64,000 nucleotides of DNA, from assembly GCF_030317035.1 (NCBI RefSeq), contig NZ_JASZYK010000001.1:496001-560000 (forward strand). The letters run 5' to 3'. This DNA is from Variovorax sp. J22G73. GTDB taxonomy: Bacteria > Pseudomonadota > Gammaproteobacteria > Burkholderiales > Burkholderiaceae_C. The notes under the pieces are model-generated. The model was not told where the DNA came from. It was given only the letters and a program-made list of their open reading frames with translations, and did not search any database. Position numbers and translations under genes: made by a program. The number at the start of each line of letters is the position of its first letter. Within the stretch, counting starts at the first letter, position 1. Of the stretch, positions 25,025 to 33,666 are shown piece after piece.

Positions 25025-25984
25025 ATGACAGATTCATCTCTTTCCCTTTCACCCGATGCACCCGATGCACCCGATGCCGCCGCGGAAACATTGCCGCCGC
25101 CCCGGCGCCGCTCGCTGCCCAAGCGCATCCTGGCCAACTGGTCGGTGCGCGCGGGCGGCAGCGTGCTGGTGCTGCTGGTGCTCATGTCGCTGGCCGCGCC
25201 CTGGCTGGGCACCATCGACCCCACGGCCATCGACCCCGGCAGCTCGAACATCCTGCCGGGCACGCGCGGCGAGTTCAACAGCCTGGCCGGCGACACCTTC
25301 GAGCATCTGTTCGTCATGGGCACCGACAGCCTGGGGCGCGACATCTGGAGCCGCACGCTGTACGGCGCGCGCGTGTCGCTCACCGTGGGCATCGCGGTGG
25401 CCGCGCTGGCCATGGTGTTCGGCATGCTCGTGGGGCTGCTGGGCGGCTACTTCAGGCGCATCGACAGCGTGCTCATGCGGCTGATGGACGGCGTCATGGC
25501 CATTCCCGGCATCCTGTTCGCGATCAGCCTGGTGGCGCTGTTCGGCGGCAAGCTGCTCACGGTGGTGGTGGCCATTGCGGTGCCCGAGATTCCGCGCGTG
25601 GCGCGGCTGGTGCGCTCGGTGGTGCTCACGGTGCGCGAGGAGCCGTACGTGGAGGCGGCCATTGCGCTGGACACGCCCGCCTGGAAAATCTTGGTGCGCC
25701 ACATTCTGCCGAACGCGATTGCGCCGCTCATCATCCAGGCGACCTATGTGTGCGCCTCGGCGATATTGGTCGAGGCCATTCTGTCGTTTCTGGGCGTGGG
25801 CCTGCCGGCGGACATGGCGACCTGGGGAAACATCATGGCCGAGGGCCGCGCGCAGTTCAACCAGTTCCCGCACAACGTGCTGTTCCCGGGCATCTTCCTG
25901 GCGCTCACGGTGCTGGCGGTCAACATCCTGGGCGACGGGCTGCGCGACACGCTCGACCCCAAGTTCAACAAGCGCGGAGGCTGA
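25025..25984 (+). CDS. Peptide ABC transporter permease (DppC-like)
   Basis: The 319-residue protein is taken from the ATG at 25025 (MTDSSLSLSP); frame-open sequence further upstream overlaps the previous gene and is not coding. The N-terminus has a short repeat, DAPDAPDA, from a tandem 9-base unit. DppC features are NWSVRAGGSVLVLLVLMSLA, GTDSLGRDIWSRTLYGARVS, and the EAA loop REEPYVEAAIALDTPAWKIL followed by HILPNAIAPLIIQATYVCAS and a C-terminal GDGLRDTLDPKF. It pairs with the upstream permease. Confidence 0.94.
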   Translation: MTDSSLSLSPDAPDAPDAAAETLPPPRRRSLPKRILANWSVRAGGSVLVLLVLMSLAAPWLGTIDPTAIDPGSSNILPGTRGEFNSLAGDTFEHLFVMGTDSLGRDIWSRTLYGARVSLTVGIAVAALAMVFGMLVGLLGGYFRRIDSVLMRLMDGVMAIPGILFAISLVALFGGKLLTVVVAIAVPEIPRVARLVRSVVLTVREEPYVEAAIALDTPAWKILVRHILPNAIAPLIIQATYVCASAILVEAILSFLGVGLPADMATWGNIMAEGRAQFNQFPHNVLFPGIFLALTVLAVNILGDGLRDTLDPKFNKRGG

Positions 25985-25987
25985 GGC

Positions 25988-27607
25988 ATGACGAACAACG
26001 CCGCAGTTCTTTCCGTGCGCGATCTCGCCATCGCCTTGCCCCCGGGCGCCGACCGCACGCACGCGGTCGAGCACATTTCCTTCGACGTGCCGCCCGGCAA
26101 GATCGTCTGCCTGCTCGGCGAGTCGGGCTCGGGCAAGTCGGTGATCGCCAACGCGGTGATGGGCCTGCTGCCCCCGGGGCTCACGCCGGTGCGCGGCACC
26201 ATCGAACTGCAGGGCGAGAACCTGCTGGCCGCGCCGCAAGCGCGGTTGCGCGCGCTGCGCGGCCCGTCGATGGCCATGGTGTTCCAGGAGCCCATGACCG
26301 CGCTCAACCCCGTGATGACCTGCGGCGCGCAGGTCGACGAAATGCTCGCCCAGCATGTGCACATGGGCGCGGCCGAGCGGCGGCAGAAGATCCTGGCCAT
26401 CATGGCGCGCGTGCGGCTGCCCGAGCCCGAGCGCATCTACGCCTCGTACCCGCACCAGCTCTCGGGCGGGCAGCGCCAGCGCATCGTGATCGCGATGGCG
26501 CTCATCCTGAAGCCCGCGCTGCTGATCTGCGACGAGCCCACCACCGCGCTCGACGTGACCACGCAGGCCGAGATCCTCAAGCTCATCCTCAAGCTGCAGA
26601 CCGAGAACGGCACCGCCGTGCTTTTCATCACGCACGACTTCGGCGTGGTGGCCGAGATTGCCGACGAGGTGGTGGTGCTGCAGCTGGGCGCCATGATCGA
26701 GAAGGGCGACAAGACCGCGGTGCTCACCGCGCCGCGCGAGCCCTACACGCGCATGCTGCTCGACGCGGTGCCCGAACTCTCCGCGCCCAGGCGCCCGCCC
26801 GTGGCCGACGCCTACCCGCTGCTGAACGCGGTGAAGATCTGCAAGACCTACGTCACCGGCAGCTGGCCCGGCAAGCGCCGCACGGTGAACGCGGCGCGCG
26901 ACGTGACGCTGGCGGTGCGGCCAGGCGAAACCGTGGGCATCGTCGGTGAGTCGGGTTCGGGCAAGTCGACGGTGGCGCGCTGCATCGCGCGGCTGATCGA
27001 CCCGAGCTCGGGCGACATCTTTGCCGACGGCCGCTCGGTGGCGCATGCCACGGGGCGCGCGCTGTCGCCGTTTCGCCGCACGGTGCAGGTGATTTTCCAG
27101 GACCCGTACCGCTCGCTGAACCCACGCCAGACCGTGGGCGCCTCCATCGTCGAAGGGCCGGTGAATTTCGGCACGCCGCACGACCAGGCCTGGGCGCGCG
27201 CCGAGGAGCTGATGCACCTGGTGCGCCTGTCGCCCGACGCGCTGCGCCGCTACCCCAGCGAGTTCTCGGGCGGGCAGCGCCAGCGCATCTCGATTGCGCG
27301 CGCGCTGGCCTGCGACCCCAAGGTGCTGATCGCCGACGAGGCGGTGTCGGCGCTGGACGTGTCGGTGCAGGCCCAGATACTGCGGCTGCTCGACGAGATC
27401 CAGCAGCGGCTGAAGATCGGCATTCTCTTCATCACCCACGACCTGCGCGTGGCCAGCCAGATCTGCGACAGCGTGCTCGTCATGAGCCAGGGTGAAATCG
27501 TGGAGCGTGGCGCGGTGAAGGACGTGTTCTTCGCACCGCAGCACGCCTACACGCGCAAACTGCTGGCTGCCGCGCCGGGGCGCGACTTCGCCTTTGCACG
27601 CAGCTAG
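25988..27607 (+). CDS. Fused two-domain peptide ABC transporter ATPase (DppD-DppF fusion)
   Basis: The 539-residue cytoplasmic protein contains two complete nucleotide-binding domains. Domain 1 (about 5-270) has Walker A GESGSGKS (44-51), signature LSGGQRQR and Walker B LLICDEPTTALD. Domain 2 (about 280-539) has a second GESGSGKST, signature FSGGQRQRISIARAL and Walker B VLIADEAVSALDVSV. In most dpp/opp operons these are separate genes. It starts 3 bases after the permease stop, suggesting translational coupling. It powers peptide import with the two permeases. In Walker B of domain 2 the usual DEPxSALD is DEAVSALD (Pro to Ala), which retains the catalytic Glu. Confidence 0.94.
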   Translation: MTNNAAVLSVRDLAIALPPGADRTHAVEHISFDVPPGKIVCLLGESGSGKSVIANAVMGLLPPGLTPVRGTIELQGENLLAAPQARLRALRGPSMAMVFQEPMTALNPVMTCGAQVDEMLAQHVHMGAAERRQKILAIMARVRLPEPERIYASYPHQLSGGQRQRIVIAMALILKPALLICDEPTTALDVTTQAEILKLILKLQTENGTAVLFITHDFGVVAEIADEVVVLQLGAMIEKGDKTAVLTAPREPYTRMLLDAVPELSAPRRPPVADAYPLLNAVKICKTYVTGSWPGKRRTVNAARDVTLAVRPGETVGIVGESGSGKSTVARCIARLIDPSSGDIFADGRSVAHATGRALSPFRRTVQVIFQDPYRSLNPRQTVGASIVEGPVNFGTPHDQAWARAEELMHLVRLSPDALRRYPSEFSGGQRQRISIARALACDPKVLIADEAVSALDVSVQAQILRLLDEIQQRLKIGILFITHDLRVASQICDSVLVMSQGEIVERGAVKDVFFAPQHAYTRKLLAAAPGRDFAFARS

Positions 27608-27660
27608 AAATACGCAGCCAGAAATATCTTCGTTCCCACGTCCAGGAAAAAAAGGAATCC

Positions 27661-29163
27661 ATGAAAGTCTTCATCGCCGGTTTCCAGCACGAAACCAACA
27701 CCTTCGCGCCCAGCAAGGCCGACTGGGCTGCGTTCAACGCGGGCTCCAGCTTTCCGCCGTACCGGCGCGGCGCGGCCATCGTCGAGGCCTATGCGGGGCG
27801 CAACATTCCGGTGGGCGGCTTCATCGACGCGGCGCGCGAGAAGGGCTGGTCGCTGGTGCCCTCGGCCTGGGCCGGCGCCACGCCGTCCGCGCACGTGACC
27901 GAAGACGCCTTCGAGCGCATCGCCGGCGCGATCACCGAAGACCTGGCCACCGCGCTGGCCGATGGCGGCATCGACGCGGTGTACCTCGACCTGCACGGCG
28001 CGGCCGTGACCGAGCACCTGGAAGACCCCGAGGGCGAGCTCATCGCGCGCATCCGCACGCTGGTGGGGCCCGACGTGCCCATCGTCGCGAGCCTGGACCT
28101 GCACGGCAACATCACCGCGCAGATGCTGGCCGAAGCCGACGCGCTGGCCACCTACCGCACCTACCCGCACATCGACATGGCCGACACCGGCCGGCTGGCC
28201 GCCACGCTGCTGGAGCGCCGCATGGCGCGCGGCACGCGCGAGCCGCTGCATGCGCGGCGTTTCAGCTTTCTGCTGCCGCTGAACGTGCAGTCGACCATGA
28301 TCGAGCCCGCCGCCTCGGTGTACGGGCTGCTGAAGGAACTCGACGCGCAGCACGATGCGGTGCTGAGCTTTGCCACCGGCTTTCCGGCGGCCGACATTGC
28401 CGAGTGCGGCCCGGTGGTGTGGGGCTACGGCGACGACGCTGGTGCGGCCGTGGCCACGCTGTACGAGCGCATCGACCAGCCGCGCTCGCAGTGGCGGCTC
28501 GACGTGCTGGAACCCCGCGTGGCGGTGGCGCGCGCGCTCGAACTGGCCGAGGGCGCAAGCCAGCCTGTGGTCATCGCCGACACGCAGGACAACCCCGGCG
28601 CGGGCGCCGACAGCAACACCACCGGCATGCTGCACGCGCTGCTGGCCGAGGGCGCGGGCAAGCGCTACCCGGGCCAGGTCGCGCTGGGGCTCATGTTCGA
28701 CCCGGCGGCCGCCGCAGCGGCCCACGCGGCGGGCGTGGGCGCGCAGATCCGCATCGCGCTGGGCACCTCGGTGCCCACCTGGGGCGGGCAGTTCAGCGAC
28801 GCGCCGGTGGAAGGCGTGTACACCGTCACCGCGCTCAGCGACGGGCAGGTGCAGGGCAAGGGGCCGATGTCGCGCGGCGGCACGGTGTCGCTGGGTGCCA
28901 GTGCCTGCCTGGAGATCGACGGCGTGCGCATCGCCGTGGCCAGCGGCAAGAGCCAGATGCTCGACCGCGAGTTCTTCCGCTACGTGGGCATCGAGCCCGA
29001 GGCGATGAAGGTGCTGGTGAACAAGAGCTCGGTGCACTTTCGCGCCGACTTCGCGCCCATAGCCAGCACCATCCTCGTGGCCAAGGCGCCGGGGCCGATG
29101 GCCGCCGACCCGGCCGACCTGCCGTGGACCCGGCTGCCCGCCACGATGGCGCTGCAGCCCTGA
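27661..29163 (+). CDS. M81-family metallopeptidase (MlrC/microcystinase-C-like)
   Basis: The 500-residue protein matches the M81/DUF1485 family: start KVFIAGFQHETNTFAPSKAD, DAVYLDLHGAAVTEHLEDPE, VPIVASLDLHGNITAQMLAE, TYRTYPHIDMADTGRLAATL, IADTQDNPGAGADSNTTGML, and FRADFAPIASTILVAKAPGP. The His/Asp/Glu residues in these blocks are the expected metal ligands. Named for a step in microcystin breakdown, most members sit beside peptide transporters and probably cleave small peptides or amides. It has no signal peptide, so it would act on imported substrate. It lies 53 bases after the ATPase gene. Confidence 0.9.
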   Translation: MKVFIAGFQHETNTFAPSKADWAAFNAGSSFPPYRRGAAIVEAYAGRNIPVGGFIDAAREKGWSLVPSAWAGATPSAHVTEDAFERIAGAITEDLATALADGGIDAVYLDLHGAAVTEHLEDPEGELIARIRTLVGPDVPIVASLDLHGNITAQMLAEADALATYRTYPHIDMADTGRLAATLLERRMARGTREPLHARRFSFLLPLNVQSTMIEPAASVYGLLKELDAQHDAVLSFATGFPAADIAECGPVVWGYGDDAGAAVATLYERIDQPRSQWRLDVLEPRVAVARALELAEGASQPVVIADTQDNPGAGADSNTTGMLHALLAEGAGKRYPGQVALGLMFDPAAAAAAHAAGVGAQIRIALGTSVPTWGGQFSDAPVEGVYTVTALSDGQVQGKGPMSRGGTVSLGASACLEIDGVRIAVASGKSQMLDREFFRYVGIEPEAMKVLVNKSSVHFRADFAPIASTILVAKAPGPMAADPADLPWTRLPATMALQP

Positions 29164-29239
29164 ACACCGCTTCGTTCATTCCTCGGATCATTCACTTCAT
29201 CCACATCACTCACTTCACTCACTTCACACAGGGCCGACG

Positions 29240-30424
29240 ATGCCGCAGAACGCACAGCATTACCTTGAGTACATGAGAAAGCACGCCGCCGAATTCATGA
29301 CGGTGCGCCAGCAGATCCACCAGAACCCCGAGCTCGGCTTCGAGGAGTTCGGCACCAGCGACCTGGTCGCCGAGCGCCTCACGGCCTGGGGCTACGAGGT
29401 GGAGCGCGGCCTGGGCGTGACCGGCCTCGTCGGGCGCCTGAAGCGCGGCGGCGGCACGCGCGCCGTCGGCCTGCGCGCCGACATGGACGCGCTGCCCATC
29501 GAGGAGAAGACCGGCCTGGCCTACCGCAGCGGACGGCCCGGCATCATGCATGCCTGCGGGCACGACGGCCACACGGCCATGCTGCTGGGCGCGGCCAAGT
29601 ACCTGGCGCAGCACGGCGAGTTCTCGGGCACGCTCAACCTGATCTTCCAGCCGGCCGAAGAGGGCATGGGCGGCGCCGCGAAGATGATGGAAGACGGCCT
29701 GTTCGACAAGTACCCCTGCGACGCCGTCTACGCCATGCACAACATGCCGGGCCGCCCGCAGGGCAGCCTCGCGTTCCGCGAAGGCGCGGCCATGGCCAGC
29801 TCGGACTACGCCACCGTCACGCTCACCGGCGTGGGCGGCCACGGCGCCATGCCGCACCGCACGGCCGACCCGATCGTGGCGGCGTCCAGCATCGTGATGG
29901 CGCTGCAGACCATCGTGTCGCGCAACGCCGATCCGCAGCAGATGGCCATCGTCACCGTGGGCGCCATCCACGCGGGCAAGGCCAACAACGTGATCCCCGA
30001 GACCTGCACGCTGGAGATCAGCGTGCGCTCGCTCGACCGCGAAGTGCGCGTGCTGCTGGAAAAGCGGCTGAAGGCCATCGTCAACGCGCAGGCCGAGAGC
30101 TTCGGCGTGAAGGCGCAGGTGGACTATCGCCGGGGCTACGCGGTGCTGGTGAACACGCCGGAAGAAACCGAGTTCGCGCGCCGCATCGGCTACGAACTGG
30201 TGGGCGAGGCGCATGTGGAGGCGCAGGCCGCCGCCGTCACGGGCAGCGAAGACTTCGCCTTCATGCTCGAGAAGAAGCCCGGCTGCTACCTGTTCATCGG
30301 CAACGGCGCCGCGGGCCAGCATGGCGGCTGCATGGTGCACAACCCGGGCTACGACTTCAACGACAGCAACCTGCCGATCGGCGCGGCCTACTGGGCGCTG
30401 CTGGCGGAGACGTACCTGCAGTAG
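29240..30424 (+). CDS. M20-family amidohydrolase (hippurate/N-acyl-amino-acid hydrolase type)
   Basis: The 394-residue cytoplasmic protein has the M20D layout: RQQIHQNPELGFEEF, GLRADMDALPIEE, GIMHACGHDGHTAMLLG (metal ligands HACGHDGH), LIFQPAEEGMGGA, GHGAMPHRTADPIVA, and a C-terminal VTGSEDFAFML. Relatives remove acyl groups from amino acids (for example hippurate to benzoate plus glycine) or split small peptides. As last gene of a glycine-riboswitch operon, a glycine-releasing activity would make sense, but this is inference. The 76-base gap before it contains a repetitive CACTTCA-type stretch (29190-29230) and no terminator. Confidence 0.92.
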   Translation: MPQNAQHYLEYMRKHAAEFMTVRQQIHQNPELGFEEFGTSDLVAERLTAWGYEVERGLGVTGLVGRLKRGGGTRAVGLRADMDALPIEEKTGLAYRSGRPGIMHACGHDGHTAMLLGAAKYLAQHGEFSGTLNLIFQPAEEGMGGAAKMMEDGLFDKYPCDAVYAMHNMPGRPQGSLAFREGAAMASSDYATVTLTGVGGHGAMPHRTADPIVAASSIVMALQTIVSRNADPQQMAIVTVGAIHAGKANNVIPETCTLEISVRSLDREVRVLLEKRLKAIVNAQAESFGVKAQVDYRRGYAVLVNTPEETEFARRIGYELVGEAHVEAQAAAVTGSEDFAFMLEKKPGCYLFIGNGAAGQHGGCMVHNPGYDFNDSNLPIGAAYWALLAETYLQ

Positions 30425-30455
30425 AGAGAAAAACCGTACCCCGGCTCACCGCCGG

Positions 30456-30486
30456 AAAAAAACCAGGCCCCGGCTCACCGCCGGGG
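30456..30486 (-). terminator. Intrinsic terminator of the MFS gene enclosing its stop codon
   Basis: On the minus strand CCCCGGC (30486-30480) and GCCGGGG (30474-30468) form a 7-bp stem whose loop holds the TGA stop codon of the MFS gene (30477-30475). Seven T follow at 30462-30456 after a short CCTGG. A near-identical copy of the hairpin lies just beyond at 30439-30455. Confidence 0.65.
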
Positions 30487-31716
30487 CACGGTCGTCGTGC
30501 CCACATGCATCGTGCGGCCCGCGCCCAGCCCGGCGACGACCAGCGCGATGCCCAGCCCGATGAACAGCCACGACGAAGCTTTGAAGCTCCCCGTCCAGCC
30601 GTGCAGCAGCCCGGCCAGCAGCGGGCCGAAGGCCGCCACCATGTAGCCCACGCCTTGCGCCATGCCCGAGAGGTGGGCGGCCACGTGCGAGTCGGGCGAG
30701 CGCAGCACGATCATCGTCAGCGCCAGCGCGAAGGTGCCGCCCTGTGCAATGCCCAGCAGCACGGCCCAGGCCCACACACCGCCCAGCGGCGCGAACAGCA
30801 TCGCCAGCATGGCGGCCACCGTCATCGCGGCCAGCACCACCGCCAGCCCGCGCTGGTTGCGCAGCTTGACGGCCACCGCCGGCACCACCAGGCAGGTGAC
30901 CACCTGCGTCATGACCGACAGCGACACCACGTAGCCCGCGGTCTCGCTGCCCAGCCCGCGCTCTCGCAGGATGGGCGCGAGCCAGCCCATCACGATGTAG
31001 GCGAGGGCGGACTGCAGCCCCATGAAGAAGGTGACCTGCCAGGCCAGCCTGTCGCGCCACAGCCCGCGCACGGTGAAGCCCGATTCGCTGGCCACCGGCT
31101 TGCGCGGCAGCGCCTGCGGCGCCCAGACGAGCGTGACCAGCGCGGCGGGCAGCGCCCACATGGCCAGCGCCGTGGTCCAGCCGCCGGCGAGCGCGTGCTC
31201 GATGGGCACCGTGAGCCCGGCGGCGCTGGCGGCGCCGCCGCACACGGCCATGGTGTACAGGCCCATCATCAGCGCGGCCTGCTTCGCGAAGTCGCGCTTC
31301 ACCAGGCCCGACAGCAGCACGTTCGACACCGCGATGCCGCTGCCCGCGATGGCGGAGGCCAGGAACAACAGCGGAATGTTGCCGGTGCCACGCAGCAGCG
31401 TGCCCAGCAATATCAGCACCATGCAGCCCAGCAGCGTGCGCTCGGTGCCGAAGCGCCGGCCCAGGCCCGGCGCCAGCGGCGCGAACACGCCCAGGCACAC
31501 GATGGGCAGCGTGGTCAGCAGGCTGGCCGCGGTGGCCGAGAGGCCGGTGGCCTGGATGATCTCGGGCAGCACCACCGAGAGGCTGGCGAACACCGGACGC
31601 AGGTTGAAGGCGATGAGCACCACGCTGGCCCCCAGCAGGATGCGGCGCGCAAGGCTTTGTGGGCCAGCGTGTGCGGCGGCGCTGGAAGTGCCGGATGCAA
31701 GGGTGGCCGAATTCAT
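30475..31716 (-). CDS. MFS transporter, CynX/NimT family
   Basis: The 413-residue inner-membrane protein has about 12 helices and matches the CynX/NimT branch: SVVLIAFNLRPVFASLSVVL, EIIQATGLSATAASLLTTLP, VCLGVFAPLAPGLGRRFG, and a second half with LSVMTQVVTCLVVPAVAVKL. Family members are linked to cyanate or 2-nitroimidazole transport, yet most substrates are unknown; cynS is 18 kb away, so no link is claimed. Its ATG overlaps the stop of the upstream gntR gene (ATGA), so the two are one operon. Confidence 0.88.
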   Translation of the reverse strand: MNSATLASGTSSAAAHAGPQSLARRILLGASVVLIAFNLRPVFASLSVVLPEIIQATGLSATAASLLTTLPIVCLGVFAPLAPGLGRRFGTERTLLGCMVLILLGTLLRGTGNIPLLFLASAIAGSGIAVSNVLLSGLVKRDFAKQAALMMGLYTMAVCGGAASAAGLTVPIEHALAGGWTTALAMWALPAALVTLVWAPQALPRKPVASESGFTVRGLWRDRLAWQVTFFMGLQSALAYIVMGWLAPILRERGLGSETAGYVVSLSVMTQVVTCLVVPAVAVKLRNQRGLAVVLAAMTVAAMLAMLFAPLGGVWAWAVLLGIAQGGTFALALTMIVLRSPDSHVAAHLSGMAQGVGYMVAAFGPLLAGLLHGWTGSFKASSWLFIGLGIALVVAGLGAGRTMHVGTTTVPRR

Positions 31717-32423
31717 GACGGCGTGCCCAGCGACAACGCGTTGATCATCGGCGCCATGAAGTCGCGCACCGCCGCGGCGGCCACGTCGGGGTCGCGGCTG
31801 GCAATGCCTTCGACGATGGCGCGGTGCGCGGCCTCGTCGGGCTCGGGCAGCACCGTGCCCATGGTGCTGGCGATGGTTTCCTTGATGTAGCCGGTGATGA
31901 AGCGGCAGGTTTCGGCCAGCGCGAGGTTGCCCGACACGTCGACGATGGCCAGGTGAAAGGCCAGGTCGCGCTCGATGAACGCCGCGCCGCCATCGCCGCC
32001 TTCACCGGCATCGGGCACGCCGCGCTTGTCGAGCAGGGTGTGCAGCCGGCGCAGGTCGCGCGCGGTGTGGCGCACGGCGGCCAGCCGGGCGGCCTCGACC
32101 TCGAGCGCGCGGCGCACCTCGAACTGGTCGCGCAGGCTGGCCAGGCGCATCTTCTGCAGACTGGAAGAGGGGTCGAAGCCCGAGCGCACATAGGTGCCCG
32201 AGCCCTGGCGCACTTCGAGCAGGCCGCGCGACACCAGCGTTTTCACCGCCTCGCGCACCGTGCCGCGGCTCACGCCCAGCAACTGCGCGAGCTGCGGCTC
32301 GATGGGAATGCGCGAGCCCACGGCCCAGCGTCCGGCGGAGATCTCGGCCCGGATGCTGTCGGCGGCGGTGTCCGCCAAGGAGGTACGAGGAGCTTGGGCA
32401 AGCATCTGGGAGGGCCTGGTCAT
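31713..32423 (-). CDS. GntR-family regulator, FadR subfamily
   Basis: The 236-residue protein has an N-terminal winged HTH: ISAGRWAVGSRIPIEPQLAQ, LLGVSRGTVREAVKTLVSRG and LLEVRQGSGTYVRS. The C-terminal FCD ligand domain includes FEVRRALEVEAARLAAVRHT, FIERDLAFHLAIVDVSGNLA, and EAAHRAIVEGIASRD, with metal-binding Asp/His residues as usual. It is translationally coupled to the MFS gene downstream and probably represses the pair. CATTCAATGA spans its start codon and recurs at 32642. Confidence 0.92.
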   Translation of the reverse strand: MTRPSQMLAQAPRTSLADTAADSIRAEISAGRWAVGSRIPIEPQLAQLLGVSRGTVREAVKTLVSRGLLEVRQGSGTYVRSGFDPSSSLQKMRLASLRDQFEVRRALEVEAARLAAVRHTARDLRRLHTLLDKRGVPDAGEGGDGGAAFIERDLAFHLAIVDVSGNLALAETCRFITGYIKETIASTMGTVLPEPDEAAHRAIVEGIASRDPDVAAAAVRDFMAPMINALSLGTPS

Positions 32424-32651
32424 TCAATGATTGGACGAATTCTGCCGCCATTCAGAAGCCCGGACCAGGGGTGCGGTTGGCTGCCCGTGGTTTGGCTGCG
32501 CATCGGTGATACAGAAGGCGCGACAGAAGTGAAGAGCCTTGTTCGCACGATTGCGCAAGTCGGTTTCAAAGATAAGTGATGAAAAAGTGAACTTCTTCCG
32601 AAATACGAAAAACGTTCACTAATTGTTACTAATTATTGCCTCATTCAATGA
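32421..32651. repeat. Repeated palindromic decamer CATTCAATGA in the divergent gap
   Basis: CATTCAATGA occurs at 32421-32430 (over the gntR start codon) and at 32642-32651 (about 90 bases before the LysR start codon). The core CATT-C-AATG is a palindrome. Such a pair could be operators for the GntR or LysR protein. Two copies in 230 bases of high-GC sequence is suggestive, not proof. Confidence 0.35.
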
Positions 32652-32739
32652 AAATGAAACCAAAGGTCACTGATCGACGTGCAATTTGCCCGTCCGTCAA
32701 CCCCCATCGCGCAAAAAACGGAGCCCCGCAGAACTTGAA
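32424..32739. other. 316-base gap between divergent gntR and LysR genes
   Basis: No gene is seen. The stretch 32560-32665 is strikingly AT-rich for this genome, holding motifs such as TTCACTAATTGTTACTAATT (a direct repeat of ACTAATT, period 11). This is likely the promoter and operator zone of the LysR gene. No clean -35/-10 pair could be fixed. Confidence 0.5.
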
Positions 32740-33633
32740 ATGAAGGACTTTTCTTTGTCGGACGTGCGGCTGTTCACCAAGGCCGCCCAGCTTGGCGGAC
32801 TGACGCCGGCGGCCGATGTGTTGAACGTGCCCAAGGCCTCCGCGTCGCGCCAGCTGCAGCGGCTGGAAGCCACGGTGGGCCACCAGCTGCTGCACCGCGG
32901 CGCGGCCCGCTTCGCGCTCACCGACGAGGGGCGCGAGTTTCTGGTGGCGGCCCAGCATGTGCTCACGATCCTGGACGACGTGATGCTCAACCTGTCTTCC
33001 GGCGGCAACGCCGTCAGCGGCCGGCTGCGCATCGCCGTGCCGCACTACTACGGGCGGGCGCTGCTCACGAGCCACCTGTCGGGCTTCATGAGCGCCTGCC
33101 CGCAGCTCGACGTGGTGGTCGAGACCGGCAAGGACCGCGTCGACCTGTTCCGCGACGAGACCGACGTGGCCATCCGCCGCGGCCGCGAAGGCTGCGACGA
33201 CCTGGTGGCGCGCCACCTGAAGAACGAGCCGCTGATGCTGTGCGCCGCGCCGGCCTACCTGGCGCCGCACGCGCCGCTCGACAGCCTGGCCGACCTGGCG
33301 CCGCACACCTTCCTCACGGCGGATGCCGAGGGCCGCAAGCGCGAGATCCACCTGGCCACCACCGAGAAGACGCACCGCGTGCGCGTGGACAGCGTGTGCC
33401 AGTCGGACGACCTGGAGCTCATCCTTCAGCTCACGCTGTCGGGCCGCGGCATCGCGCTGCTGCCCGCGTCGCTGGCCATGCCGCAGGTCGAGGCCGGCCT
33501 GCTGGTACCGGTGCTGCCGGCGCTTGCGCTCAAGCCGCAGGAGATCAACCTGGTCTACCTGCCCGCGCGGCGCAATTCGCCCAAGATCAAGACCTTCGTC
33601 GACTACATGCTGGGCGTGTTCAGGGCGTCCTGA
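32740..33633 (+). CDS. LysR-family regulator
   Basis: The 297-residue protein is taken from MKDFSLSDVRLF; an upstream GTG would add 18 basic residues. The HTH is LFTKAAQLGGLTPAADVLNV, PKASASRQLQRLEATVGHQL, of the CrgA/AaeR-like branch. The effector domain has RLRIAVPHYYGRALLTSHLS, and LCAAPAYLAPHAPLDSLADL. It stands alone on its strand, divergent from gntR-MFS and convergent with the TPM-domain gene. Targets are unknown; the AT-rich region upstream probably holds its own operator. Confidence 0.9.
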   Translation: MKDFSLSDVRLFTKAAQLGGLTPAADVLNVPKASASRQLQRLEATVGHQLLHRGAARFALTDEGREFLVAAQHVLTILDDVMLNLSSGGNAVSGRLRIAVPHYYGRALLTSHLSGFMSACPQLDVVVETGKDRVDLFRDETDVAIRRGREGCDDLVARHLKNEPLMLCAAPAYLAPHAPLDSLADLAPHTFLTADAEGRKREIHLATTEKTHRVRVDSVCQSDDLELILQLTLSGRGIALLPASLAMPQVEAGLLVPVLPALALKPQEINLVYLPARRNSPKIKTFVDYMLGVFRAS

Positions 33634-33666
33634 GGGCGTCCTGAAATCGCGGCGCCGGCTTCGGCC

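Noticed and set aside
29190..29230. CACTTCA-type repeats between M81 and M20 genes, considered as a CRISPR-like or regulatory array
   Set aside because: Units are only 5-8 bases with no spacers; it looks like simple-sequence drift.
30475..31716. Direct link of the CynX/NimT-type transporter to cyanase
   Set aside because: cynS is 18 kb away with many unrelated genes between, and the subfamily has diverse substrates.
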